Shown piece by piece: positions 15,068-24,168 of a stretch of DNA of 64,000 nt. Source of the DNA: Enterococcus cecorum DSM 20682 = ATCC 43198 (lineage in GTDB: Bacteria > Bacillota > Bacilli > Lactobacillales > Enterococcaceae); contig NZ_ASWI01000004.1 in the NCBI RefSeq assembly GCF_000407565.1, forward strand, positions 700,001-764,000, given 5' to 3'. The notes under the pieces were generated by a model. The model did not search any database. It was not told the origin of the DNA and worked only from the letters and a program-made list of their open reading frames with translations. Numbering within the stretch: position 1 is the first letter of the stretch; each line of letters begins with the position of its first letter. The position numbers and the translations under genes were made by a program.

Positions 15068-16635
15068 GTAAGGATATTACATTGATTCCAGCAAGAAGAA
15101 AAATTGGACAGAGTAAATCACAAAATAATGAGAATCCTAAATTAAAAGTTGCTGCCTATTGTAGGGTTAGTACAGATAGTGAAGAGCAATCAACAAGTTA
15201 TGAAGCACAAGTTCAACACTACCGAGAATTTATTTCTAATAATACAGATTGGCAATTTGCTGGAATATTTGCAGATGATGGAATTTCTGGTACAAATACG
15301 AAAAGAAGAGATGGATTCAACGAAATGATTGAAGCCTGTTTAAATGGAAAAGTGGATATGATTGTTACTAAATCCATTAGTAGATTTGCGAGAAATACCA
15401 TAGATTGTTTAAAGTATGTTCGGTTACTTCGAGATAAAAGGGTACCCATCATTTTTGAAAAAGAAAACATTAATACAATGGATGCCAGTGGAGAACTTTT
15501 ATTGACAATAATGGCTTCATTAGCTCAACAAGAGTCTGAATCAATTTCTAAAAACGTAAAAATGGGTTATCAGTTTAGATTTCAACAAGGAAAGATTCAG
15601 GTAAATCATAAACGATTTTTAGGATATGATAAAGATGAAGAAGGGAATCTTGTCATTAATGAGCAGCAGGCAAATGTTGTGAAACGTATATTTAAAGAAT
15701 ATCTTGAAGGTTTGAGTTTTCATGAAATAAAGAAAGGATTGGAACGCGATGGAATACTGAATGGTGCCAATCATAAAAAATGGCACGCAAGTAATATTAA
15801 GGGAATTCTACAAAATGAAAAATACATGGGTGATGCATTACTTCAAAAAACAATCACCACTGATTTCATTGAAAAGACAAGGAAAAAGAACGATGGGACA
15901 GAACCACAGTATTATGTAAAGAATAGTCATCCAGCAATTATCTCCAGAGAAACTTTTATCAGAACGCAAGAGGAATTGTTGAGGAGAAGCAATTTAGCCA
16001 ATGGATCATCTGAAGGTAGGAAAAGGAATTATTCAAGTAAGTATGCACTTTCTGGAATGTGTACTTGTGAAAAATGTGGGGATGTTTATCGGAGAATCGC
16101 ATGGAACAATAGAGGAAAGAAATCGATTGTTTGGCGATGTTGCACTAGAGTTAAATATGGTCCTAAAGCTTGCGATGCAGCAACGATAGGTGAAGAAGTA
16201 CTCCAAGAAGCAGTTGTCTCAGCAATTAATCAAGTCGTACAAATTTCTGATAAAACCATTCATATACTTCTTCAAAATATCCAAAAAGTTATTTCCAAAG
16301 ATTATGCTAATGAGATAAAAGAAATTCAAGTTCTTCTTACATCGAAACAAGAGTTACTTCTGGAATTAATTCAATCAAATCAAAACTATGACAATTTACT
16401 TAATGAAATTGACCTCCTTAAGGCAAAAGAGAATGAGTTATTAGTTAATCAAGCTAATAACGAGACTCATAAAAAGAGAATCTATGAGATGAAGCAATTT
16501 ATAGAGAATCAGGATCATCTCTTAACACATTACGATGAAGTACTTGTGAGAAAGTACATACAAGAGATAAAAATATTTGACGATAAATTCGAAGTAAGAT
16601 TTAAGTCAGGTATCAATGTGAATATAGAAAAGTAA
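15064..16635 (+). CDS. Large serine recombinase (site-specific integrase)
   Basis: The protein has 523 residues. The N-terminal resolvase domain (residues 25-165) has the catalytic serine in AAYCRVSTDSEEQ, then GIFADDGISGTNTKRRDGF and the arginine motif SISRFARN. The Recombinase domain follows, with the zinc ribbon CTCEKCGDVYRR...WRCCTR (residues about 343-375) and a C-terminal coiled coil. This is the layout of integrases of Firmicutes ICEs and prophages that integrate without tyrosine recombinases. AAGGAGG precedes the ATG. It is followed by a terminator, one cargo-type gene and a rumA 3' relic that may be its old attachment site. Confidence 0.92.
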   Translation: MSKDITLIPARRKIGQSKSQNNENPKLKVAAYCRVSTDSEEQSTSYEAQVQHYREFISNNTDWQFAGIFADDGISGTNTKRRDGFNEMIEACLNGKVDMIVTKSISRFARNTIDCLKYVRLLRDKRVPIIFEKENINTMDASGELLLTIMASLAQQESESISKNVKMGYQFRFQQGKIQVNHKRFLGYDKDEEGNLVINEQQANVVKRIFKEYLEGLSFHEIKKGLERDGILNGANHKKWHASNIKGILQNEKYMGDALLQKTITTDFIEKTRKKNDGTEPQYYVKNSHPAIISRETFIRTQEELLRRSNLANGSSEGRKRNYSSKYALSGMCTCEKCGDVYRRIAWNNRGKKSIVWRCCTRVKYGPKACDAATIGEEVLQEAVVSAINQVVQISDKTIHILLQNIQKVISKDYANEIKEIQVLLTSKQELLLELIQSNQNYDNLLNEIDLLKAKENELLVNQANNETHKKRIYEMKQFIENQDHLLTHYDEVLVRKYIQEIKIFDDKFEVRFKSGINVNIEK

Positions 16636-16667
16636 GGTCTAAGCATCATTTTGCTTGGATCTTTTTT
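16635..16667 (+). terminator. Terminator after the serine recombinase
   Basis: AAGGTCTAAGCA and TGCTTGGATCTT form a stem with one G-T pair, followed by a T run. Confidence 0.7.
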
Positions 16668-16695
16668 GTTTTGAAGGATAGATGCGTGATATAAT
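16667..16695 (+). promoter_or_regulatory. Promoter of the 16726 gene
   Basis: A -35 box TTGTTT (16667-16672) and a -10 box TATAAT (16690-16695) are 17 bases apart. The promoter begins inside the T run of the recombinase terminator, so the next gene is expressed independently. Confidence 0.6.
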
Positions 16696-16725
16696 AAGAG
16701 AAAAATTGTTTTAGAGGTATTGGAG

Positions 16726-17493
16726 ATGAAAAATGTGACTGCTAAAAATGAAACTAAAATATCCTCAAGTGATATAGTTAAAATGTTGAAGTCGAAATTG
16801 AAAAAAAGAAAAAGTGTAGAAAAAGAGAATCCTAGATATAGCGAAATATGTGGTGGTTCGAGTCAGGCAGACGTTTTATATTCATTTTTAGGAATATATG
16901 CACTAGGAGTATGGGTATATAATAAAAAGAAAAATCAGGATATTAATGATTTTCAAAGTGAAATAAGAAAGAAGCTGAGAAAGCGTATGAATGAAGGAAT
17001 TAATCAACATTTTTATTCTACTCTTTTCCAATTAGCAATTCAAGATATCGGCGAAAATGATGAGATCTTCAATGATGTTGTTGAAGGACGTGTGTCTGCA
17101 ATTAAGTCGTTAGAAATTAATGTTGATACATTAAATAAAAATGATGAACTACAAAGATTTATTAGCAATTATTCTTCTGTTGGTAATGTAATTCCAATAT
17201 GGCCTGGAGGAAATGAACTTAAAGGAAAAAGTGGTGTTTTTGATATTCCGGAGTTGTTTTTTGCAAAATATCGTGAATGGTACAATGTGTTATTGGATTT
17301 AACGGGTGATTTTGCATACTTGGATAAATTTAATCAAGACTTTAATTGTAATTTTGAGAAGTATGAATCTCTTGATAAATTTCTAAACTCAATATCTTCT
17401 ATAAAAGAATATACTAAGTATTTGGAACATGTTAATGAAATAATTGATACCAGAACTAAATTAATCAATGAAAAACTTTTAAATATGAAGTAG
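16726..17493 (+). CDS. Unknown cargo protein (DUF6994-like pattern)
   Basis: The start is the ATG eight bases after AGAGG; a TTG six bases earlier is less likely. The protein has 255 residues, a charged N-terminus and a core with GNVIPIWPGGNELKGKSG and FDIPELFFAKYREWY. That core resembles the DUF6994 family of proteins of unknown function; I am not certain of the assignment. There is no signal peptide or membrane segment. It has its own promoter and lies between the recombinase and the rumA relic, the usual place for cargo of an integrated element. Confidence 0.6.
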   Translation: MKNVTAKNETKISSSDIVKMLKSKLKKRKSVEKENPRYSEICGGSSQADVLYSFLGIYALGVWVYNKKKNQDINDFQSEIRKKLRKRMNEGINQHFYSTLFQLAIQDIGENDEIFNDVVEGRVSAIKSLEINVDTLNKNDELQRFISNYSSVGNVIPIWPGGNELKGKSGVFDIPELFFAKYREWYNVLLDLTGDFAYLDKFNQDFNCNFEKYESLDKFLNSISSIKEYTKYLEHVNEIIDTRTKLINEKLLNMK

Positions 17494-17559
17494 GCTAAGA
17501 ATTAACGGTTTAAATAGTAATCGTTAAATCTTCCCTTCTCGCGGCAAGTATACTATTTG

Positions 17560-17920
17560 TTATCTCAAGCCATGTTGAGACGGTTGTACTGCTTTCCCAC
17601 AAAAGGCAGACGGACATATCAACATAAAAGTTGAGTTTGACGAGGGTGAGGGAAATGTTCCGCTTGATAATATTGCTAAAAGAGCGGAAAGCTACAAGCC
17701 CAAAGAACGCGTGACATACAAAATGATAAAGGAGTACATAGAAGCTAAATACGGCTTCAAAGTACATATCGCATATATAGGAGAGGTAAAAAGAGATTTG
17801 GGCTTGCCTTTGTACGATGCTCCTAATGCGGTAGAAGAATTGAAACTGCCGAGGAAACATCCGACAGCAGAGAAAGTGGAAGCAATCAAAGATGCTTTGA
17901 AATATTTTGGGGTTATTTAA
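17560..17920 (+). pseudogene. Broken 3' end of a rumA-type methyltransferase with its extra C-terminal domain
   Basis: One frame reads SHVETVVLLSHK, the normal end of the RumA catalytic domain. After an A run near 17600 a one-base shift leads to KADGHINIKVEFDEGEG, YKPKERVTYKMIKEYIE and KHPTAEKVEAIKDALKYF. This extra domain is familiar from rumA-like annotations in Firmicutes mobile elements. The whole 5' part of the gene is missing and the frame is broken; a GTG-initiated ORF of 69 residues at 17711 is all that stays open. It probably marks the old attachment site of an element integrated in a rumA gene. Confidence 0.72.
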
Positions 17921-17988
17921 TAGGTAGCCTGTTTATAGAATATCACATGGATTAGTAAAGCAAATAAATGATGGAAAGGGTGAGGATT

Positions 17989-19380
17989 ATGGGTGGAAAA
18001 GAAGCATCACGGGGATTTTTATACCAGGGGTTTGCTTCAGTATTAGAGGCCTTAACTGATAAAGGTAATTGGGATAAGATATATGTCGAATTTCCAACAT
18101 CAAACGATAAGGTTGATATAGCATTAGAGCAGCAAAATCAAATTGTTAAATGCATACAAGTAAAATCAACGATAAATACTTTTACCAAATCAGACATCCA
18201 AACATGGCTAGATGACCTTATAAAGGATATAGAAAGTCCTGAATATGAATTATTTTTAGTCGGGCAATGTGATAAGTCCGCCAACACATTTATAAAGTCA
18301 ATCGAAAAGTATTATGGGAAAGTGCTTGATAAAGAAGCAAGATCGTTGCTAAATGGGTTTGATACAGATTTGTTTGATAATAAGAGAATACGGTTTTCTA
18401 TTTTGCCGTTTAAAATAGAAGTTTTAGAAAAAATTGTAAGAGATTCGTTGCATCAGTATATTTCAGATAGCAATCAAATGATGACGTTTGATCAAATTAG
18501 GTTTATTGCTTCAGCGACTGTAAATGACCAGATGATTTCTTCAACACATGGTAAAGGTATTGATAGAAAAGACTTTGATGAAGAAATGGAAAAACGCATT
18601 CTTCTTGTTGCCGATAAATATTCCCCTAAAAGAATATCTATTGGTGTGAAAAGCTTTACCCGTGGTGCAGAAAACTTGGAAGAAGACACAGAGAGTTGTT
18701 TATCATTCATTAATAAGTTTGATGGTCGCAATTTAAAGGGTGAATACGATTGGAACAAAGATATTTATAGAAATTTGGAGAATTTTTTGCTCACAAATAC
18801 AAGCAACCAGCATGCCTATCAAATATTTTTAGATACACATGCATCTATAGCCTTTGCAGTAGGAAGAATTCTTGATAGTAAATCAGGTATCAACGTATTT
18901 CCGATACAAAAATCGTCGACCAATGGCACTGTATTATGGGATGTGAAACTGCCATCTAAAAGGAACTATACTAATTGGGATATTTCACACGAAAAGTTTG
19001 ATGAGAATCAATATGATTCTGCATTAGTATTAAATGTCACTCGCAACATTTACGATGACGTGGTAAAATTCATAAAAGAAAACAATCTATCAATTGGACG
19101 TATCATTAATTGTACGCTAAGTGATGTTGGTGCTACAAATTTTTCGATAGAAGAAGGAACACATGCAACTGCTTTAGCTAATTCAGTTTATAACGCTATT
19201 GGAAGAAGAAGCACTGTGGAACGGCGTGCAACACTACATATTTTTGCTGCTGCTCCAAATGCATTTATGTTTTTCTTAGGTCAAAATTCAGTTGGATTTG
19301 GCAAATGTATTCTATATGAATATGATTTTGAGCAAAGGAATTCTTGTACCTATTCACAATCAATAAGTTTTACTAATTAA
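17989..19380 (+). CDS. cap4: CBASS effector Cap4: DUF4297 endonuclease fused to a SAVED domain
   Basis: Cap4 cuts double-stranded DNA when its SAVED domain binds a cyclic oligonucleotide. Residues 1-170 form the nuclease domain: EASRGFLYQGFASVLEAL, then DKVDIALEQ and the PD-(D/E)XK half-site IQVKST. The C-terminal half (from about residue 260) is SAVED, with the typical ending HIFAAAPNAFMFFLGQ and LYEYDFE. The 463-residue length fits the family. I chose the ATG behind AAAGGGTGAGG; an ATG 21 bases upstream is possible. It is the first gene of a four-gene type II CBASS operon, and seven bases with AGGAGG lead to the next gene region. Confidence 0.9.
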   Translation: MGGKEASRGFLYQGFASVLEALTDKGNWDKIYVEFPTSNDKVDIALEQQNQIVKCIQVKSTINTFTKSDIQTWLDDLIKDIESPEYELFLVGQCDKSANTFIKSIEKYYGKVLDKEARSLLNGFDTDLFDNKRIRFSILPFKIEVLEKIVRDSLHQYISDSNQMMTFDQIRFIASATVNDQMISSTHGKGIDRKDFDEEMEKRILLVADKYSPKRISIGVKSFTRGAENLEEDTESCLSFINKFDGRNLKGEYDWNKDIYRNLENFLLTNTSNQHAYQIFLDTHASIAFAVGRILDSKSGINVFPIQKSSTNGTVLWDVKLPSKRNYTNWDISHEKFDENQYDSALVLNVTRNIYDDVVKFIKENNLSIGRIINCTLSDVGATNFSIEEGTHATALANSVYNAIGRRSTVERRATLHIFAAAPNAFMFFLGQNSVGFGKCILYEYDFEQRNSCTYSQSISFTN

Positions 19381-19393
19381 AGGAGGATTGTTT

Positions 19394-20503
19394 ATGTCTA
19401 TTGTACCGTCATATTTTAAAGATTTTTTATCTAATATTCGCTTATCTGATAATCAGGTGAATGATTTGAAAACAGGGCATACCACGTTAAGAAAACGATT
19501 AGAGGAAGATGAAACCTTATCTAAGATTATTATTAGTACTTTTTTACAGGGAAGCTACCGACGTTCTACAGCAGTAAAACCAAAAAACGGCAACAAATCG
19601 GATGTCGATGTAATTGTTGTAACGAAATTAGACTCTGAAGAGTATACACCGGAGGAGGCTTTGAATTTATTTGTCCCATTTTTAGAAAAGCATTACAAAG
19701 ACAAATATAGAATTCAAGGGAGATCAATTGGTATAAGTTTAAGTTATGTTGATTTGGATATCGTTCTTACTTCTGCACCTAGTGAGAGCGAAACAGGAGT
19801 ACTTCAAGATGAGGCTATTATTTCAGAATACACAATTGAAGATTTTCAACAAAAGTTACTTACAAAATCGTTTAGTAATGCCTTACTTGAAAGTACATAT
19901 AACATATTTTGTAGATCAGATAGCCAGCCTCAATGGAAATCCGAACCATTGCTAATTCCTGACCGTGAAGCGGAAAAATGGGATAAAACACATCCACTTG
20001 AGCAAATTCGATGGACGGTTGAAAAAAACAAGAATTGCAATACCCACTATATAAATGTTGTTAAGGCATTGAAGTGGTGGCGTAAAACACAATATCCAGA
20101 TATGAAACATCCCAAGAGTTATCCGCTGGAACATTTTATTGGTGATTGTTGTCCAGATGATATTAAAAGTGTTGCCGAAGGTGTTGTATTAACTCTTGAA
20201 AATATCGTTTCCCAATACACTAATAAACCTTTTTTAGCTGATAGAGGTGTTTCTGAACACGATGTTTTTGCACGAATTACAGATGAAGAATATTCTGATT
20301 TCTACGATACGGTTTGTGATGCTGCTAAAATAGCTCGTGAAGCTTTTGATTGTGAAGAATTATATGATAGTGTTTGCAAATGGAGAGAGCTATTTGGTAA
20401 TGAATTCCCACCAGCTCCAAAGCCATCAAAATCTAATTCTTCAACGGGATTTACAACCCGTACTGAAAAATCAGCAGCCATTCCAGAAGGAAGATTTGCA
20501 TAG
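19394..20503 (+). CDS. cdnD: CBASS CD-NTase (CdnD-like cyclic oligonucleotide synthase)
   Basis: This nucleotidyltransferase makes a cyclic di- or trinucleotide alarm after phage infection. The nucleotidyltransferase signature is QGSYRRSTAVKP followed by SDVDVIVV (two metal-binding aspartates) and DLDIVL (third). The C-terminal half is the helical OAS/tRNA-nucleotidyltransferase type domain. The protein ends in EGRFA; a small C-terminal residue is what Cap2 enzymes need to attach CD-NTases to targets in type II CBASS. Pairing with Cap4 suggests clade D and a trinucleotide product, but the product cannot be read from sequence. AGGAGG precedes the ATG, and cap2 starts directly after the stop. 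Confidence 0.9.
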   Translation: MSIVPSYFKDFLSNIRLSDNQVNDLKTGHTTLRKRLEEDETLSKIIISTFLQGSYRRSTAVKPKNGNKSDVDVIVVTKLDSEEYTPEEALNLFVPFLEKHYKDKYRIQGRSIGISLSYVDLDIVLTSAPSESETGVLQDEAIISEYTIEDFQQKLLTKSFSNALLESTYNIFCRSDSQPQWKSEPLLIPDREAEKWDKTHPLEQIRWTVEKNKNCNTHYINVVKALKWWRKTQYPDMKHPKSYPLEHFIGDCCPDDIKSVAEGVVLTLENIVSQYTNKPFLADRGVSEHDVFARITDEEYSDFYDTVCDAAKIAREAFDCEELYDSVCKWRELFGNEFPPAPKPSKSNSSTGFTTRTEKSAAIPEGRFA

Positions 20504-22324
20504 ATGGAGTCAAAACAAATCCTTGATAAATTAAATCAGGCTCGAAGGGCTTTAGATTCATTATCGCAAGTTGAGATAATGGATGAGTGGCAATTTGATA
20601 ATGAATTAAATGTTTGGTATTTACACTTAAGTATTGTGATTGAATGTGAAACACCATATTTCCCTCAGAAATCTCAATGGTTTTTCGTTGTTGGATCGGA
20701 ATACCCAAAGGGAAAAATTAAAGTATATCCAGACGTCGAAAACAGTATAACGGTTACATTGTATCATCAAGCCAACAACTCCAAAATTGAAAGAAACGGT
20801 TTGTGGAGAAAAGGAGCGTTATGCCTTGAGGTGAATACAATACCTAATTATCAATCGGAACCATATAGTGTAGATGAACGCTTGTTGTATCATGCAAAAC
20901 GAGCAATTTGTTGGCTCGAGTTAGCGGCAAAAGGAAAATTAGTTACAGAAAGCGAGACATTTGAGCTGCCCGAATTTTCTATGAGCAATATTTTAGAAAT
21001 GCAGTTTGCTTTCTCGGAAGATGTGGTTACCTTCATGCAATGGGAGAGTGTCGAATGTCGGTATGGAATAGCAGAATTAGATGTGTATAAAAGTAAACCA
21101 TTTGTATATTATGTTAAGGTGTTTAAATCGCTAAGTAACAACATTCAGCATTATACAGAATGGGGAAAATATCTTTCAAAAACAACTATATCACCTCCAA
21201 TTATTGCCCCGTGGATACTTATGAATCAGATCCCAGTTGTTAATGAGTGGCAAGCACCAGAAACATTTGGCGAATTGTTAGTTGCCTGTGAAAAACAACA
21301 TATTGATATAATGTGTATCCTTCAAAATATTGTCTCAAAAATTCGGGACGGAAAACGGCATTTGCTTTTAATTGGTTTCCCTGTTCCCCGAATTTTTGGT
21401 GGAGACCCCGAGATAATTTCTTGGAAAGCTCTGTATTTACCGACTGTATCATATGGCAAAAGGACAGCAAAAGGATTCAGAAATAATCAACAGGGATGGT
21501 GGATGCGTGATAGATGTGAGGTATTCACTAAAAATGCAAAATTGGATTGGATTGTTTCAGAAAATTGGAACCAACACGAAATATCTCAACGAGGTAAAAT
21601 GAGCGACCTGTTACTAAGAAAAAGTATATTGCTCATTGGAGCAGGTTGCATTGGAGCATCAATCGCAGAAATATTTGTAAGAGCAGGAGTATATAATATT
21701 ACTATTGCAGATTCAGATATATTTGAAGTCGGGAACTTATCCCGTCATATCTTAAATCTAAATAATATTGGTGAATTTAAAGAATTATCGGTATGTAATT
21801 ATCTTAACTCCCTAAATCCACACGCAAATGTTAAAGTTATAAATAATACTCTTTCAAATGATGACTCTTTTAAAACAAATATTGATTTGGATAGATATGA
21901 TGTTATCGTTGATTGTACTGGGGAAAATAATGTACTTGATATTCTTCAAAGTACTAATTTTAAGAGAACCCATATTATAGCTTCAGTCTCTGTTGGATTG
22001 GGTGCAAAACGATTATATGTTACACTGATGAATGGTAACACTTTTAATTTTAATGCTTTTTATGATTTGATTTCCCCTTACCTACAGGCAGAAAAAGTCT
22101 TATATGATGATTACGACTTGCCAAGGGATGGAATTGGTTGCTGGCATCCGACTTTTCCTGGAAGAAGTGATGATATTTGGATTGCTGCTGCAACTTCCGT
22201 GAAGGTAATTGAAAATTACATTATATCAAAATCTCAAAAGACGCTTTCACTCATTTACGAGCAAAAAGAGAGCGATGGGATATTTGAAAGCTATGAGGTG
22301 GTGGAGAAAAGAGAGGAGGGTTAA
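20504..22324 (+). CDS. cap2: CBASS Cap2: fused E2-E1 ubiquitin-like conjugating enzyme
   Basis: Cap2 primes the CD-NTase by conjugating its C-terminus to a target. In the 606 residues, the N-terminal part (1-170) has the E2-like fold with a candidate active cysteine in GALCLEVN. A linker follows, and from about residue 365 there is an E1/ThiF adenylation domain: LLIGAGCIGASIAEIF (nucleotide loop), ADSDIFEVGNLSRH (the conserved D and R) and VIVDCTG. A second catalytic cysteine candidate lies in GIGCWHPTFPG. The gene starts immediately after the CD-NTase stop. The order Cap4, CD-NTase, Cap2, Cap3 defines a type II CBASS operon. Confidence 0.9.
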   Translation: MESKQILDKLNQARRALDSLSQVEIMDEWQFDNELNVWYLHLSIVIECETPYFPQKSQWFFVVGSEYPKGKIKVYPDVENSITVTLYHQANNSKIERNGLWRKGALCLEVNTIPNYQSEPYSVDERLLYHAKRAICWLELAAKGKLVTESETFELPEFSMSNILEMQFAFSEDVVTFMQWESVECRYGIAELDVYKSKPFVYYVKVFKSLSNNIQHYTEWGKYLSKTTISPPIIAPWILMNQIPVVNEWQAPETFGELLVACEKQHIDIMCILQNIVSKIRDGKRHLLLIGFPVPRIFGGDPEIISWKALYLPTVSYGKRTAKGFRNNQQGWWMRDRCEVFTKNAKLDWIVSENWNQHEISQRGKMSDLLLRKSILLIGAGCIGASIAEIFVRAGVYNITIADSDIFEVGNLSRHILNLNNIGEFKELSVCNYLNSLNPHANVKVINNTLSNDDSFKTNIDLDRYDVIVDCTGENNVLDILQSTNFKRTHIIASVSVGLGAKRLYVTLMNGNTFNFNAFYDLISPYLQAEKVLYDDYDLPRDGIGCWHPTFPGRSDDIWIAAATSVKVIENYIISKSQKTLSLIYEQKESDGIFESYEVVEKREEG

Positions 22325-22325
22325 T

Positions 22326-22793
22326 TTGCTTTTTCAAGATAAGAATCAATCATATAGTGTAAAGTTCGACACAAAGTCTTATGAACAAATGCTTTATTAT
22401 TGTGCTATTTCTAATCCTTATGAAACAGGGGGCATTTTAATTGGAAATTATTCTTCCAATCAAGCAATAGCTAATATTTTGCAAATAACACCACCACCCC
22501 AAAATTCTAGACATTCAAAGTGTACTTTTCATAGGGGGATAGATGGATTGAAAAGAATTTTAGACTTGGCATGGGACCAAGGTCAGTATTATTTAGGAGA
22601 GTGGCACTATCATCCAAATGCATCGTCGGCACCAAGTAATATTGATAAAAATCAAATGATAGTTTTATCTCAAGACCAAAAACTAAAATGTCCAGAACCT
22701 ATATTAATTATTGTTGGAGGTTACCAAGAAAGTTGGAATATAAATGCTCGGCTATTTGTTAATGAGCAAGAAATTATTCTCAATAAGCGGTAG
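22326..22793 (+). CDS. cap3: CBASS Cap3: JAMM/MPN isopeptidase
   Basis: Cap3 removes CD-NTase from its conjugates and so limits the response. The zinc JAMM motif is complete: a glutamate in YETGGILIGNY, then GEWHYHPNASSAPSNID with HxH, serine and aspartate. I chose the TTG that follows AGGAGGG by seven bases, which gives 155 residues, a normal Cap3 size; an in-frame ATG about 33 bases upstream would overlap cap2. It is the last gene of the operon, and no clear terminator follows. Confidence 0.88.
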   Translation: MLFQDKNQSYSVKFDTKSYEQMLYYCAISNPYETGGILIGNYSSNQAIANILQITPPPQNSRHSKCTFHRGIDGLKRILDLAWDQGQYYLGEWHYHPNASSAPSNIDKNQMIVLSQDQKLKCPEPILIIVGGYQESWNINARLFVNEQEIILNKR

Positions 22794-22884
22794 CACTAGC
22801 CATTTGATAAGACGCAGATTTTTGTGTCAAAGTATAAGCTGTACTTGTCGAGTGGGGAAGAATTATTACGAGGAAGAAAGCGAA

Positions 22885-23085
22885 GTGAATGATCAACAAT
22901 TAATCAAAAATGTAAATGAAGTGGCTGAAAATAAACGGCAGCAACGAGGGTATATTGCCCCAGTGGATGTATTAATGGAAATTGGTGTATTGACTGAACA
23001 AAATTATGAAGCTTGGCGATATGGCAAAGTATCCTATCTAGAGAAAGCACTGGATTTTTTTCATTCAGTGCTTATAAGCTGCTGA
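22885..23085 (+). pseudogene. Truncated copy of the unknown gene at 25050
   Basis: From GTG 22885 the product (VNDQQLIKNVNEVAENKRQQ onward) matches the first 57 residues of the protein at 25050 with few changes, including RGYIAPVDVLMEIGVL. After SYLEKA the copies diverge and this one stops after nine more codons. The matching DNA is about 170 bp. The duplication brackets 23.1-25.0 kb and probably records an insertion next to the CBASS operon. Confidence 0.65.
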
Positions 23086-23094
23086 ATAGAGGGA

Positions 23095-23439
23095 ATGGAT
23101 GAAAAGATACTTTATAACAGTGTTCGAGGGATTTGGCGGGCATCTAAAGAAAGAGTGAAAACCGTCGAATATGTTTTTGGCGTCTATAACTCTTTAATTG
23201 TAGCCGTATTTAAGCCGTCTCGATGGTATGTTTCTAAGGATGCGCCAGATAAGTTGCCTCGAAAAGATATTGTCCTTACACCGAAACTTGAAAATAGATT
23301 GTTTTTCGAGGATGAGAATTTTGAAAAAGGATTGTCAATGGATGATAATGAACAGTTTTATCTAAGAAAGTCAATAGCTAGACTCAAAGTAAATCAATCT
23401 GCTCAAAATCCAATTACTTATTTAGAGCCAGTAAAATAG
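23095..23439 (+). CDS. Small unknown protein with a PUA/EVE-like motif
   Basis: The product has 114 residues. The N-terminal half, with SVRGIWRASKERVKTVEYVF followed by IVAVFKPSRWY, resembles a domain found attached to nucleases and zinc-ribbon proteins that reads LTRGxWR...Y.FAV...I..VYxIxxWYP. The later part (LEPVK end) is not recognised. AGAGGGA stands very close to the ATG. The function is unknown; the domain may bind modified bases or RNA, which is only inference. Confidence 0.55.
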   Translation: MDEKILYNSVRGIWRASKERVKTVEYVFGVYNSLIVAVFKPSRWYVSKDAPDKLPRKDIVLTPKLENRLFFEDENFEKGLSMDDNEQFYLRKSIARLKVNQSAQNPITYLEPVK

Positions 23440-23477
23440 ATATACATATTTATTTTTAGGGAAGGAGTTAATATAAT

Positions 23478-24086
23478 ATGAAGATTAATAAAAATGAATG
23501 GAATTGGACAAGAAAACCTAAGGAATATATTATCACCGATGATAGAATCGAAATTGTAACTAATCCATATACTGACTTATGGCAACGAACATATTATCAT
23601 TTTAGAAATGATAATGCACCTGTTTTACAGATTAAGTCTTCAGAAAAGTTCTTCTCTTTTATTGTGAAAACAGAATTTGATAGTAAAGTGCGTTTTGACC
23701 AGTGTGGCGTGGTTATGTATCTTGATGCTGAAAACTGGTTGAAAGCGTCTATTGAGTTTGAAAATGAAAAATTTCAGCATCTTGGTAGTGTAGCTACGAA
23801 TAATGGTTACTCAGATTGGGCTACGACAGAAATTGATGCAAATATCAGAATGATGTGGTATAGGTTTAGTAGAAGAGAAGATGATTATTGTATTGAATGT
23901 TCTGAGGATGGTATCAAGTATAAGCAGATGAGAATTTGCCACATGCATAAGGCGACAGATGAGATACAGTTTGGAATTTATGCTTGCAGTCCTGAAAATT
24001 CGTCTTTTAAAGCCATATTTACTAACATTGAAATCACAGAATGTAAGTGGCAGGCACATGATGGACAGGCGCCAGATGAAGCGTAA
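23478..24086 (+). CDS. DUF1349 family protein
   Basis: This is a 202-residue soluble beta-rich protein. The segments WQRTYYHFRNDNAPVL, FDQCGVVMYLDAENWLKASIE and FGIYACSPENSSFKAIF are typical of DUF1349 (YesU-like) proteins, which have a concanavalin-like jelly roll. Some members act on or bind carbohydrates, but no catalytic residues are agreed for the family. AAGGAG lies before the ATG. It stands alone and follows the CBASS-flanking relics. Confidence 0.82.
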   Translation: MKINKNEWNWTRKPKEYIITDDRIEIVTNPYTDLWQRTYYHFRNDNAPVLQIKSSEKFFSFIVKTEFDSKVRFDQCGVVMYLDAENWLKASIEFENEKFQHLGSVATNNGYSDWATTEIDANIRMMWYRFSRREDDYCIECSEDGIKYKQMRICHMHKATDEIQFGIYACSPENSSFKAIFTNIEITECKWQAHDGQAPDEA

Positions 24087-24168
24087 TGAAAAATAGAAAA
24101 TGTTGCTAATAAATGTTAAAGAAAAGTTGCTCATTCCCATTTTAAAATAATCTCAGAAAGGACCACCT

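Noticed and set aside
15219-15470. Minus-strand frame within the serine recombinase
   Set aside because: It is a shadow of the resolvase domain on the opposite strand.
17711-17920. Small intact gene of 69 residues
   Set aside because: The residues are the tail of a familiar rumA-associated domain whose upstream part is present in another frame, so it is a remnant and not a separate gene.
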